From NCBI RefSeq assembly GCF_007990205.1, contig NZ_BJWE01000018.1:1-33715 (forward strand): 33,715 nucleotides of DNA, read 5' to 3'. Positions within the stretch are counted from its first letter, which is position 1. Each line of letters starts with the position of its first letter. The DNA is from Pediococcus parvulus. GTDB lineage: Bacteria > Bacillota > Bacilli > Lactobacillales > Lactobacillaceae. Below, piece after piece: positions 9,133 through 17,271 of the stretch. The position numbers and the translations under genes are program-made. The notes beneath the pieces were generated by a model, which had not been told where the DNA came from, did not search any database, and was given only the letters and a program-made list of their open reading frames with translations.

Positions 9133-9400
9133 AATATTGACTTCAATCCAGGTTGTTTCCGAATGACCACCATCCTCTCGATAGGAATCTCTCCCACGAA
9201 CAGCTCAAAACACTGATTTCATAAGCTATTGATTAAGAATTGACCTGTATGCATTCACTGCTACCGGTCGATTTTTTTCGTGCAGCAATTCTCCATCAGG
9301 TAATTCGTCAAAGAAATATTTGGAAATCGCTTTCATAAGTGACCAGAAAATTTGTCTGGAATTTATGTAGCCCAATAAATCAGACGAGGAGGATAACCCA
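9133..9400. other. Leader region upstream of the ICE regulator genes
   Basis: There is no convincing gene. A weak hairpin, GACCTGTA with TACCGGTC (one mismatch) at about 9242-9269, is followed by seven T at 9272-9278, so it may be a terminator or attenuator on the plus strand. A 36-codon minus-strand frame (about 9232-9342) lacks a ribosome binding site. The end of the region holds the strong GAGGAGG of the next gene. Confidence 0.4.
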
Positions 9401-9799
9401 ATGAGTAGTGAGCAAGAAGTGACGCGAATGTTTATTCGCTATGTACAACAAGCCCTCAAAAATGAACGAATCAATCGGTATAAGGCCTCTCTTCGGCAAA
9501 TCAAGGAAATACCACTGGAGGCCTGGCTACTGGAAGAAATCGAAGATTCCTATCATCTCGATGAATTCAGGTTGACCGATGAGGAAATCGAGCATCTTGA
9601 AGACTTCATCGAAAGTGAGAAATTATCAAGAGCAGTTTCCACCCTTTCTTCGACAGATAAAACGGTCTTGTATCAATATTATTATGGCGAACTCAACGAC
9701 GTCGAAATTGGCAACCGTAGTGGCAAAACAAGTCAAGCAATTAATTATCGGCGTCAGCGTGCACTAAAACGAATTCGGGTAGCATACACAAACCTGTAA
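9401..9799 (+). CDS. Sigma-70 region 4-like regulator of a Tn916-type element
   Basis: A 132-residue protein starting at ATG 9401 behind GAGGAGG. The C-terminal half looks like sigma-70 region 4: LSRAVSTLSSTDKTVLYQYY followed by a helix-turn-helix (LNDVEIGNRSGKTSQAINYR) and a basic end (RALKRIR). The N-terminal half is charged and helical. It corresponds in size and position to ORF7 of Tn916, which works with ORF8 in control of transfer and excision. It overlaps the next open frame by one base (TAATG), although the better start for that gene is 21 bases on. It looks intact. Confidence 0.75.
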   Translation: MSSEQEVTRMFIRYVQQALKNERINRYKASLRQIKEIPLEAWLLEEIEDSYHLDEFRLTDEEIEHLEDFIESEKLSRAVSTLSSTDKTVLYQYYYGELNDVEIGNRSGKTSQAINYRRQRALKRIRVAYTNL

Positions 9800-9819
9800 T
9801 GGATGCGGAGGCATATTCG

Positions 9820-10071
9820 ATGCATTACTCAGAGATTGATAACCTAGTACCGGTTATTTTAGCAGTTCAGGAGGACGACAACAACGCTATTACGCTCTTG
9901 CTTGAATTATTTGGTCGTGTTATTGACTACGAGGCCAGATACGGGCACCGGCATATTGATCCGGATTTGAGGCAAGAGCTTCAAATCAAACTGATTTACA
10001 TTGCAAAGTGTTTCGATGTTGAGAAGCACCTTGCAATGTCTTCAAAAAAAATCGGTCAGAAAAAAACATAA
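9820..10071 (+). CDS. HTH_16-type conjugative transposon regulator (Tn916 ORF8-like)
   Basis: An 83-residue protein. The frame is open from an ATG at 9799, but the ATG at 9820 has GGAGG eight bases before it and is preferred. The sequence VQEDDNNAITLLLELFGRVI plus DPDLRQELQIKLIYIAKCF fits the helix-turn-helix_16 family found beside the sigma-like gene in Tn916-family elements. A terminator follows 27 bases after the stop. It probably acts together with the protein encoded before it. Confidence 0.65.
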   Translation: MHYSEIDNLVPVILAVQEDDNNAITLLLELFGRVIDYEARYGHRHIDPDLRQELQIKLIYIAKCFDVEKHLAMSSKKIGQKKT

Positions 10072-10097
10072 ACTTTTTTCGCCATCTCTTTCATTTC

Positions 10098-10136
10098 AAC
10101 CCGCTTTCGTTGTCTGTATATACGAAGCGGGTTTTT
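10098..10136 (+). terminator. Rho-independent terminator after the regulator pair
   Basis: AACCCGCTTTCG (10098-10109) pairs with CGAAGCGGGTT (10123-10133) with one bulged T, and is followed by TTTTATTTT. It separates the regulator genes from the excision/integration genes. Confidence 0.75.
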
Positions 10137-10426
10137 ATTTTCCCGCCAACGTTCTTTGACAACTGAATGGCATCGTTCAGCAACGTATGCCTCACAACGC
10201 CATGACCTCTCACGAGCGAGCGATTAACCAGTAGGCTGGATACTTGCACGTCACCCTGACGAAACAAGGGAGAGAGGCTCTCTTTAAAATCCTCGATAGC
10301 CGGTTGGAACCGGGCTGAATGATGACGAAACACGTATTGTTTTTTGCACCGGGTATTGTTGCACGTAACTTTTGGATGGTAGACTGGAGCATCGGTACGA
10401 TCCGTGCTCCCCGGAAAGGAAAGAAT
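10137..10426 (+). other. Leader of the excision/integration module, with short repeats
   Basis: There is no ribosome-bound gene here, although the frame of the next gene is open from 10319. TTGCACG occurs at 10244-10250 and 10359-10365, and the same word occurs twice at the end of the integrase gene. GATGACGAAACACG at 10321-10334 is repeated at 10444-10457 inside the next gene, 123 bases apart and in the same frame. Such repeats could be binding sites for the integrase arm domain or the excision protein; this is inference. Confidence 0.4.
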
Positions 10427-10678
10427 ATGGTTCACGTGATCACGATGACGAAACACGAACTGGTTGCTCTTGGGTATGGTGCCTCACGCGCACAGGACAT
10501 TATTAGACGCGCTAAGCTGCTGATGGTACGCAAAGGTGTTGCCTACTACAAAAGCCCGAAGCTCGGACGCGTACCGGTAACTGCTGTTGAAGAAATACTG
10601 GGTCTCCAAATTAGCACGCGCACGTTGGCGGAACTCGCCAAAACCATGCAGCACTCCGAAGCAACAAAGGAGAAATAA
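10427..10678 (+). CDS. DUF3173 protein, likely excisionase or directionality factor
   Basis: An 83-residue basic protein. ATG 10427 is chosen because GGAAAGGAAAG lies just before it; an upstream ATG at 10319 in the same frame has none. The core MTKHELVALGYGASRAQDII, then RRAKLLMVRKGV and KLGRVPVTAVEEILG, is characteristic of DUF3173, small helix-turn-helix proteins encoded next to tyrosine integrases of Firmicute ICEs. The integrase ATG begins four bases after the stop, so they share a transcript. An excisionase role follows from position and size only. Confidence 0.7.
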   Translation: MVHVITMTKHELVALGYGASRAQDIIRRAKLLMVRKGVAYYKSPKLGRVPVTAVEEILGLQISTRTLAELAKTMQHSEATKEK

Positions 10679-10681
10679 AAC

Positions 10682-11874
10682 ATGGCTACAACTAAAGACC
10701 CAATCAAAACACGCAAGAATGGTACTTTCTACTTCCGCGCCTACCTCGGTGTTGACCCTAAAACAGGGAGAAGATCCAGAAGCAGGTTGGTGGCTTCACG
10801 ACACGTCGTGATGCACGCAAAGCCTACAAGGAAATGGTCGGTGGCAGTGTAGAGAAAGTTGTCGCGGAACGTGACCAACAACACATTCAATTCAAACAAT
10901 TCTGGGAAGAATTCTTTCTTCCGTGGTACAAGAACCAAGTGAAGCCGCAAACCTACGACAGTCGGCGTTCCAGTTTGAAGCACTTCAAGATGTTTGAGCA
11001 CATGTACATGGACAAGATTAAGCCGGTGGACATACAGAAATGGCAGAACCAAATGACCTGTCAAGTAAGTAAAAGTTACACTCGCTTAGTCCAATGCATG
11101 CTATCACGCGTCTTTCAACGAGCCATTGTACTCGGCTTCATGAATGAAAACCCCACCAAGACCGTCGGCAACGTTAAGAAAGTGAAGAACCAAGTGGACT
11201 TCTGGACGAAGGAAGAATTCGAGGCGGTCATTAAGACCTTCTATATCGAAGACTTCTACCAGCACTTCTGCTTCTTCACTCTCTGGTTTCTGTTAATGAC
11301 TGGTATGCGCATTGGTGAAGCAACCGCCCTGCAATGGGACGACATCGACTTTGAGGAAGGCACAGTTCGGATCAACAAGACGCTGTGGTTACGCAGCTAC
11401 ACGAACTACTCCTTCTCCACACCGAAGACCAAAGCCAGCAATCGCACGATTCCACTGGATGCAAAAACGCTTGAGCTTGTCTCCGATTGGAAGAAAGCAC
11501 AAGCGCTTGAGTGTAAAACTGATTTTGTTCTATCGTTCAACGGCGTTCCTACTCGCCGGGATCTGGTCATGCGAATCATCAAGCGGCATGCAGCTCTGGC
11601 AGGAGTCCATCGCATCCGCGTTCATGCTTTACGGCATTCACATGCTTCGCTATTGATCAGTCTGGGTGAGAACCCACTGGTGATTAAAGAACGCCTCGGC
11701 CACGAAGATATTCAGACGACGCTCGGAACTTACGGGCATTTATATCCGAATATGAACTTTGAGGCCGCCAAACGGCTGAATGGTCTAGTCGAAATTTCGA
11801 CCGCTAAATCAGACGTGGCGCAGGTTCAAAACAACGGTGTTACCGCTGGACTTGTACCAGAAGTTGCACGATAG
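10682..11874 (+). pseudogene. int: Tyrosine integrase of a Tn916-like element, frameshifted
   Basis: ATG 10682 follows AAAGGAG. The N-terminus KTRKNGTFYFRAYLGVDPKT is the arm-binding domain of Tn916-type integrases. Near 10770-10776 one base (an A in AGAAGATCC) is missing. The first frame ends at a stop near 10851, and the rest, from IQKQVGGFTTRRDARKAYKE, continues in the next frame to 11874. The catalytic domain is otherwise normal: R in TGMRIGEATALQWDDIDF, HALRHSHASLLISLG for HxxR, and the nucleophile in TTLGTYGHLYPN. Repaired, it would be 397 residues, close to Tn916 Int (405). A translation from internal ATG 10834 would keep the catalytic domain but lose the arm domain. It reads toward the guaA 3' end, 65 bases away. 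Confidence 0.85.
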
Positions 11875-11960
11875 TTGCACGAGCGGGGTAGTCAGTCATC
11901 AGAACGTTGATATGTCAACGTTTATAAGCGAATTCTGTTTATTCCCATTCGACTGTTGCT
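11863..11960. other. Probable attachment site at the guaA 3' end
   Basis: The integrase stop and the guaA stop are convergent and 64 bases apart. Just before the junction are two direct repeats GTTGCACGA (11863-11871 and 11874-11882) and an inverted repeat AACGTTGA-TATG-TCAACGTT (11903-11922). The last codons of guaA are a known integration site for tyrosine-integrase islands, where the core usually covers the end of the gene. No second copy of the guaA 3' end was found in this window, so the exact core cannot be set. Confidence 0.5.
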
Positions 11961-13492
11961 GGTGGCTTGCTCGTGATATCGTACACGATGCGATTAACAT
12001 GATCGACTTCGTTTACGATGCGAACGGAAATCTTTTGCAAGACATCCCAAGGAATGCGGGCAAAGTCTGCCGTCATTCCATCAACTGAGTCCACAGCACG
12101 AATGCCAACTGTGTAATCGTAAGTTCGGCCATCGCCCATGACACCGACACTCTTGATGCCTGGTAATACTGTAAAGTATTGCCAAATATCACGGTCTAAA
12201 CCGGCCTTTTTGATTTCATCACGTAAAATCCAGTCACTATCACGCACAATGTTTAATTTATCTTCAGTAATTTCACCAAGAACCCGAATGCCTAAACCGG
12301 GACCTGGGAATGGCTGACGCCAAACTAAATCGGATGGCATCCCTAATTTCTCACCCAAATCACGAGCTTCATCTTTAAACAAAGTCCGTAAGGGTTCAAT
12401 CAAAGTGAAATGCATATCCTTTGGCAAGCCACCCACGTTATGATGAGACTTAATTGTTTGCGCGGTATCCGTGCCACTTTCAATCACATCAGTGTACAAA
12501 GTTCCCTGTGCCAAGAAATCAATACCATCAAGCTTTTGAGCTTCATCATTGAACACTTGAATAAATTCGTTACCAATAATCTTACGTTTCTTTTCAGGAT
12601 CAGAAACACCGACCAGTTTGTCCATAAAACGTTTTTGAGCGTCAACTTTGACAACGTTCAAGCCGAACTTGCCTTCCAAGCTATCCATCACTTGTTTAGC
12701 TTCACCTTTACGCAACAGGCCGTGGTCTACGAAAATACTGGTCAACTGATTGCCAATGGCTTTGTGCAATAACACGCCAACAACACTGGAATCCACGCCA
12801 CCAGAAAGACCAAGTAAGACCTTACGATCACCGACTTCTTCACGAATCTTTTTGATTTGTAAATCGATGAAATCATTCATTGACCAGTTGGCACTCGCTT
12901 CACAAACATCAAAAGCAAAGTGTTTCAGAATTTCATTGCCATACTGGGTATTGCGAACTTCCGCATGAAACTGGATGCCATAGAATTTCCGTTTAGGATC
13001 TTCAATGGAAGCAATGGGACAGTTCTTGCTGGTGGCAACTGAAGTGAAACCATCAGGAACTTGTTTGACTAAATCACCATGACTCATCCAAACGGTTTGG
13101 TGACTTGGTAAGCCTTTGAATAAAGGTGTTTGGGCGTCAGTCACATCGATGTCAGCATGACCGTATTCACGGTTGTCGGCTGATTCGACCTTCCCACCAA
13201 GGTTGTAAGCCATGAGCTGCATGCCGTAGCAAATTCCAAGAATGGGAATGCCAAGTTTGTAAATTTCAGGATCAACACGAAAAGCGTCGTCATCGTAGAC
13301 ACTGTTAGGGCCACCGGAAAAAATGATCCCTTTGGGGTTGATTTTTCGAATCTCATCCGCGGTGATGTTGTGGGAAAGGAGAACGGAGTAAACGCCAAAT
13401 TCACGGATCCGGCGTGTGATGAGTTGGTTGTACTGACTTCCGAAATCCAAAACAATGATTTTGTCGAATTGCGACAAATCTAAATTAGCCAA
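11939..13492 (-). CDS. guaA: GMP synthase (glutamine-hydrolysing)
   Basis: It converts XMP, glutamine and ATP to GMP in purine synthesis. The amidotransferase domain has C88 in GICYGMQ and H176/E178 in FHAEV. The ATP-pyrophosphatase P-loop SGGVDSS is at 230-236, followed by the dimerisation domain with [11 protein letters not shown] and the C-terminal [12 protein letters not shown]. The TTG at 13492 is the better start: GAGGTGA lies 6 bases before it and gives [11 protein letters not shown], the usual N-terminus; the GTG at 13501 overlaps that ribosome site. The length is 517 residues, normal. It is intact despite the mobile element that ends at its 3' terminus. Its leader carries the palindromic element at 13514-13627, which is transcribed if the promoter lies above it. 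Confidence 0.97.
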   Translation of the reverse strand: MANLDLSQFDKIIVLDFGSQYNQLITRRIREFGVYSVLLSHNITADEIRKINPKGIIFSGGPNSVYDDDAFRVDPEIYKLGIPILGICYGMQLMAYNLGGKVESADNREYGHADIDVTDAQTPLFKGLPSHQTVWMSHGDLVKQVPDGFTSVATSKNCPIASIEDPKRKFYGIQFHAEVRNTQYGNEILKHFAFDVCEASANWSMNDFIDLQIKKIREEVGDRKVLLGLSGGVDSSVVGVLLHKAIGNQLTSIFVDHGLLRKGEAKQVMDSLEGKFGLNVVKVDAQKRFMDKLVGVSDPEKKRKIIGNEFIQVFNDEAQKLDGIDFLAQGTLYTDVIESGTDTAQTIKSHHNVGGLPKDMHFTLIEPLRTLFKDEARDLGEKLGMPSDLVWRQPFPGPGLGIRVLGEITEDKLNIVRDSDWILRDEIKKAGLDRDIWQYFTVLPGIKSVGVMGDGRTYDYTVGIRAVDSVDGMTADFARIPWDVLQKISVRIVNEVDHVNRIVYDITSKPPATVEWE

Positions 13493-13513
13493 GTTGTTCA
13501 CCTCATGATTAGA

Positions 13514-13627
13514 GAGAGTGTCAAAAATAGCGTTTAGCTTCTGAGCATAGCCTAGATACTCGAATGATTCGCTTTTGGAATCGTTTGAGTATCGTAGCTA
13601 AGCGGAAGAAGCTGCTATTTTTGGCAC
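13514..13627 (-). repeat. Structured palindromic element, copy A, in the guaA leader
   Basis: It is nearly palindromic over its whole length. On the minus strand the outer stem is AAAAATAGC with GCTATTTTT, next AGCTTCT with AGAAGCT, then conserved CCGCTTAGCTACGA and TCTAGGCTATGCTCAG blocks, and an apical stem GATACTC...GATTC / GAATC...GAGTATC. Copy B at 31,480 shares the conserved blocks but has other stem sequences that still pair. It ends about 14 bases before the guaA ribosome binding site. It may be a structured RNA or leader, or a small inverted-repeat mobile element. Confidence 0.75.
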
Positions 13628-13704
13628 GTTTACTCTATAAATTTTTTTAAAAGTTAAGTTACAAAACATCTACGTCAATTCTATCTATAATAAAGCTTAA
13701 AGTA

Positions 13705-13740
13705 AAGCCAGTTTGAAATGTAATTATTCCAAACTGGCTT
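13705..13740 (-). terminator. Terminator of the helD-coaA operon
   Basis: AAGCCAGTTTG and CAAACTGGCTT form an 11-bp perfect stem with an AT-rich loop; on the minus strand it is followed by TACTTT. It lies 9 bases after the coaA stop codon. Confidence 0.75.
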
Positions 13741-13748
13741 ACTAAACA

Positions 13749-14675
13749 CTAATATTTCCGTAAATAAACGGCATCCATTGCATGATGTTCAACCTTATGC
13801 AAAATCAGATTGGCACGGGAACGCGTTGGGAGGATAAATTCATCCAAATTAGGCAGATCCACACTTTCCCAAACTTTCCTGGCTTCCGCAAAAGCTTTTT
13901 GTCGGGGCCATTGCGCAAATTCATAATAGTAGTCCTCTGGATTATGAAATGCGGTATCCAACAAGATTCCGAATCGTTCCAAGAACCATTTTTCAATTAA
14001 CTCTGGATCCGCATCCACATACACGGACCAATCAAAGAAATCACTGATATAAATGGTTTGATTGGAAGGTAACTGTAAGACGTTAATTCCTTCAACGATC
14101 AAGATATCCGGATTATCCACCGTTTCAAACTTGCCCGGGACAATATCGTAGCTTTGATGCGAGTATAGTGGAACCTGAATTCTGGCCTGGCGGTTTTTGA
14201 CGGCGCCCATAAAATCTAAGAGGCTCGGCATATCATAACTTTCTGGAAAACCTTTGCGATCCAGAATTCCTCGTTTTTCCAATTCAGCATTAGGAAACAG
14301 AAACCCATCGGTGGTAATTAACTGAGAATGTAATTTCGGAAAGAAATTAGTCAGCAACACTTGAAGCAAACGTGCCGTCGTACTTTTACCAACGGCCACG
14401 CTTCCGGAAATGCCAATCACAAATGGTACGCGTTTTTCAGGTAAATCCAAAAAATCGGTTTTCGTAGCTTGCCACGCTTGAAAGCTTCTGAATTTCTTAA
14501 TTAACAGGTGAACTAATGGCACGTAAATATCCTGCACATCCTGCAAAGAAATACGATCATTTAACGCTTTAATCGCCTTCAGTTGCTGACTTGATAGCGG
14601 TAATTTTGCTTCAGGAGCTAATTTTTTCCAATCATCTTTTAAAAATCGATAGTAACTTTGATCTTCTTCTACCAT
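13749..14675 (-). CDS. coaA: Pantothenate kinase, type I
   Basis: It phosphorylates pantothenate in the first step of CoA synthesis, in the cytoplasm. The P-loop GISGSVAVGKST is at 88-99, followed by TTDGFLFPN, KGFPESYDMPSL and PDILIVEGINVLQ, all typical of the prokaryotic CoaA family. The length, 308 residues, is standard. ATG 14675 follows GAGGAAAT. It is 21 bases downstream of helD on the same strand with no terminator between, so the two form an operon. Nothing unusual. Confidence 0.95.
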   Translation of the reverse strand: MVEEDQSYYRFLKDDWKKLAPEAKLPLSSQQLKAIKALNDRISLQDVQDIYVPLVHLLIKKFRSFQAWQATKTDFLDLPEKRVPFVIGISGSVAVGKSTTARLLQVLLTNFFPKLHSQLITTDGFLFPNAELEKRGILDRKGFPESYDMPSLLDFMGAVKNRQARIQVPLYSHQSYDIVPGKFETVDNPDILIVEGINVLQLPSNQTIYISDFFDWSVYVDADPELIEKWFLERFGILLDTAFHNPEDYYYEFAQWPRQKAFAEARKVWESVDLPNLDEFILPTRSRANLILHKVEHHAMDAVYLRKY

Positions 14676-14696
14676 TTTTATTTCCTCAATGACTCA

Positions 14697-16991
14697 TTAT
14701 TCCAAGGTATACAGTTTGGCACCCACCCGGTCCAACAAACGTGACATCTTTTCAGTTGCCACAATTGTTAAACGATGCATTGCTCGAGAACAAATGGTGT
14801 ACAGCAACTGCCGTTCATCTTCATCATGGTAAGTGGCGTCAGATGCATCCCAAACAATCACTGCATCAAACTCAAGTCCTTTAGCTAAGAAAGATGGCAC
14901 GACGACAATTCCTTCAGCTAAACGTTGATTTTCAGTTCGAATTAACGTCACTTTTTCGCCAGCTTCACGCAAGCCGTTAGTAATCTCTTCACATGCAGCT
15001 ACTGATTTGCCAATAATAGCAGTTGATTCGCCGTCTTTTTCGTTTTGACGGAGTTGGTGTTGCACACGGTTAATTGCGTCCCTTGCCTTCGATTTTACGC
15101 TAACTACTGGCAACTCACCTTCCCGTTGAAAGGCTTCAATTGCCTCACCGTTTGTTAAAATTTCTTTAGTGAAGTCTGTAATTTGTTGTGTTGAACGGTA
15201 AGACTTCTCAAGTTGAATCACACGGGTCTTATCCTTATCAAACATTGTGGAAAGTTCTGCCAGCAAGGTCGTTGTATTTTCATTACTGTAAATTGACTGG
15301 TTCAAATCCCCTAACAACGTGAACTTAGCTCGTGGATAGTTGAACTTCAAGTAAGCCAACTGGAAGGCTGTGTAATCTTGAATTTCATCAATAAACACGT
15401 AACGCATATCCCGTTCACCCTTTTTACCCACAATTAAATCATACAAATAGAGGTAAGCTGAAGTGTTATTCAGGGAGATGGCATGTTTCTTCAGGCCTTC
15501 AATCGTTTCATCTACATAGGTCCGCCAATCGGATGCCGTTAAGCCAAACTTATCTAAACGCACTAAATGAGGAACGCTGCGCAAAAAGTGCACGTATTGC
15601 GCATTAATATTGAGAAAACGATTGTGCACAATTGCGTTACGAACTGGTTGAAGTGCTTGGATAACTAATTTCCGGGCCAAGAATTTAAACTCTTTATCAC
15701 TATCATCAAACTCTCGTGGCTCGCCACCATACAGTTTTTCCAGATCTTCATGATTTAGGGATTGAACAGCTTGTTCCGCCCATTTAGAACGAACTTCACC
15801 GCCAATTCGATGATTCAAAGATTTCAATAGAGTTTCTTTGGTCGCATCTAAACGGTTTCCTAAATGGTAGTTTTCATTAAAACTGTAGTAAATATCATGT
15901 AATTTATCTTGATCTGCAAATGGCTTTTCTCTAAACATGAGGTTACGGAACTTCATGTCCGCTGTTTCCAAATGTTTGCCATATTTAGTGACCTCATTAA
16001 AGTAAACCAGGCTGTTTTCTAGACGGCGAATCTTCTTGGAAACTGGATCTGTTCGGCCTTCAAAACGTTGTTGCAACGTTTCTACTTCCATGTTCGGGAT
16101 ACGGCGTTTTGTAAATTGATAATAAGTCATCTGAACCATATTATGTTCGCCAAGTTCAGGTAGCACTTGATCGACATAGTCATTAAAAATTTGGTTTGGT
16201 GAAAACATAATGACCTGGCTAGCGTTCAAATTGCCTCGGTAGCGGTAAAGTAGGTAGGCTACCCGTTGCAAAATAGCCGCTGTTTTACCAGATCCGGCAG
16301 CTCCCTGCACAAATAACAGATCAGAATGTGTATCACGAATAATTTGATTTTGTTCTTTTTGAATTGTGGAAACAATACTTTTCATCTTGGTATCAGAAGA
16401 GTTGCCCAACGCATTTAACAACATTTGATCGCCGATAGTTTCATCGGTATCAAAAATCGTGACGACTTTCCCATTTTCAAGAGTAAATTGCCGTTTTAAT
16501 TTGACGTTCACTTCTTGTGTACCATCTGGTGTTTCATAGGACACATTGCCTAGTTTGCCGTCATAGTACACACTTGAAATTGGCGCTCGCCAATCATAAA
16601 TCAAAAAATGTTCAGGCGTATCTGAAAATGATCCGAGACCAATATAAATGGTTTCGTCGCTTTTTTCGCCCTCTTCATGAAAATCAATGCGGGCAAAATA
16701 AGGACGCTTTTCTAAACGTTTCAAAACATCTAATTGCTGACTCGCATGGCGCCAACTATTTTGACGTTCTGACAACAATTGCTGTTGTTGGCGCACAGAA
16801 ATCGCCGTATCCATCATTCCAGAATACGTACTGGTATTCATTCGAACTTCATTACTAAAGTTTTTATCAATCGCTTTGGAGTCAGTCTCCGCTGTGGTCA
16901 CATCTTTGGTAGCCTTTTGAATGGCCTGTTGGATCTTGGCAATTACTTCGTCCAGATGTGCCTGTTCGTACTTTTGAATTGAATCTGTCAT
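14697..16991 (-). CDS. helD: HelD-like RNA polymerase recycling factor / UvrD-like ATPase
   Basis: A 764-residue protein of the HelD family, which removes stalled RNA polymerase from DNA using ATP. ATG 16991 is chosen because GGAGGGG precedes it; the frame extends to 17033 without one. The N-terminal 100 residues are a long antiparallel coiled coil (the secondary-channel arm). Walker A GAAGSGKT is at 230-237. Later come FIDEIQDYTAFQ (Walker B), LLGDLNQSIYS, KSYRSTQQI and the C-terminal LAKGLEFDAVIVWDAS with a CSRAMHRL motif VI. The two polymerase-contacting arms are expected between the ATPase motifs. It is first gene of an operon with coaA and divergent from the antiporter. Confidence 0.88.
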   Translation of the reverse strand: MTDSIQKYEQAHLDEVIAKIQQAIQKATKDVTTAETDSKAIDKNFSNEVRMNTSTYSGMMDTAISVRQQQQLLSERQNSWRHASQQLDVLKRLEKRPYFARIDFHEEGEKSDETIYIGLGSFSDTPEHFLIYDWRAPISSVYYDGKLGNVSYETPDGTQEVNVKLKRQFTLENGKVVTIFDTDETIGDQMLLNALGNSSDTKMKSIVSTIQKEQNQIIRDTHSDLLFVQGAAGSGKTAAILQRVAYLLYRYRGNLNASQVIMFSPNQIFNDYVDQVLPELGEHNMVQMTYYQFTKRRIPNMEVETLQQRFEGRTDPVSKKIRRLENSLVYFNEVTKYGKHLETADMKFRNLMFREKPFADQDKLHDIYYSFNENYHLGNRLDATKETLLKSLNHRIGGEVRSKWAEQAVQSLNHEDLEKLYGGEPREFDDSDKEFKFLARKLVIQALQPVRNAIVHNRFLNINAQYVHFLRSVPHLVRLDKFGLTASDWRTYVDETIEGLKKHAISLNNTSAYLYLYDLIVGKKGERDMRYVFIDEIQDYTAFQLAYLKFNYPRAKFTLLGDLNQSIYSNENTTTLLAELSTMFDKDKTRVIQLEKSYRSTQQITDFTKEILTNGEAIEAFQREGELPVVSVKSKARDAINRVQHQLRQNEKDGESTAIIGKSVAACEEITNGLREAGEKVTLIRTENQRLAEGIVVVPSFLAKGLEFDAVIVWDASDATYHDEDERQLLYTICSRAMHRLTIVATEKMSRLLDRVGAKLYTLE

Positions 16992-17205
16992 GAAACCCCT
17001 CCAAATTACTTGTTGTGACGATAAGTGACACAAAAATTGGAAACTTCATGCGCGCAATTTTGCCGCAAAAAAATCTAATAAATTAAGTAAACATGATACC
17101 ACTCTTTTGCCTACAACTCAATCAATCTACTTCCTATATAATAAGTCAATTATCAGCCACCCTATTAAATTACTCAGAATGTTAGTGTGGAAATCGTCAA
17201 AAATA

Positions 17206-17234
17206 TTGTTTGTCGAAATAACTTGTGCTATCCT
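17206..17234 (+). promoter_or_regulatory. Probable promoter of the antiporter gene
   Basis: TTGTTT at 17206-17211 and TATCCT at 17229-17234 are separated by 17 bases, and GGATGGAGG with an ATG follows about 20 to 40 bases on. The match to the consensus is moderate. The rest of the 280-base divergent region (16,992-17,271) shows no other clear element. Confidence 0.4.
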
Positions 17235-17271
17235 GACTCCAATCATTATGTTCGGATGGAGGAACTTTACC

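Noticed and set aside
9232-9342. 36-codon minus-strand frame upstream of the sigma-like gene
   Set aside because: No ribosome site, and it overlaps a probable terminator or leader of the plus-strand genes.
11837-12088. Plus-strand open frame over the guaA 3' end
   Set aside because: Antisense to the conserved guaA C-terminus with no ribosome site; a shadow frame.
13514-13627. Guanine riboswitch or PurR box in the guaA leader
   Set aside because: The sequence has no purine aptamer core, and a second copy lies away from any purine gene.
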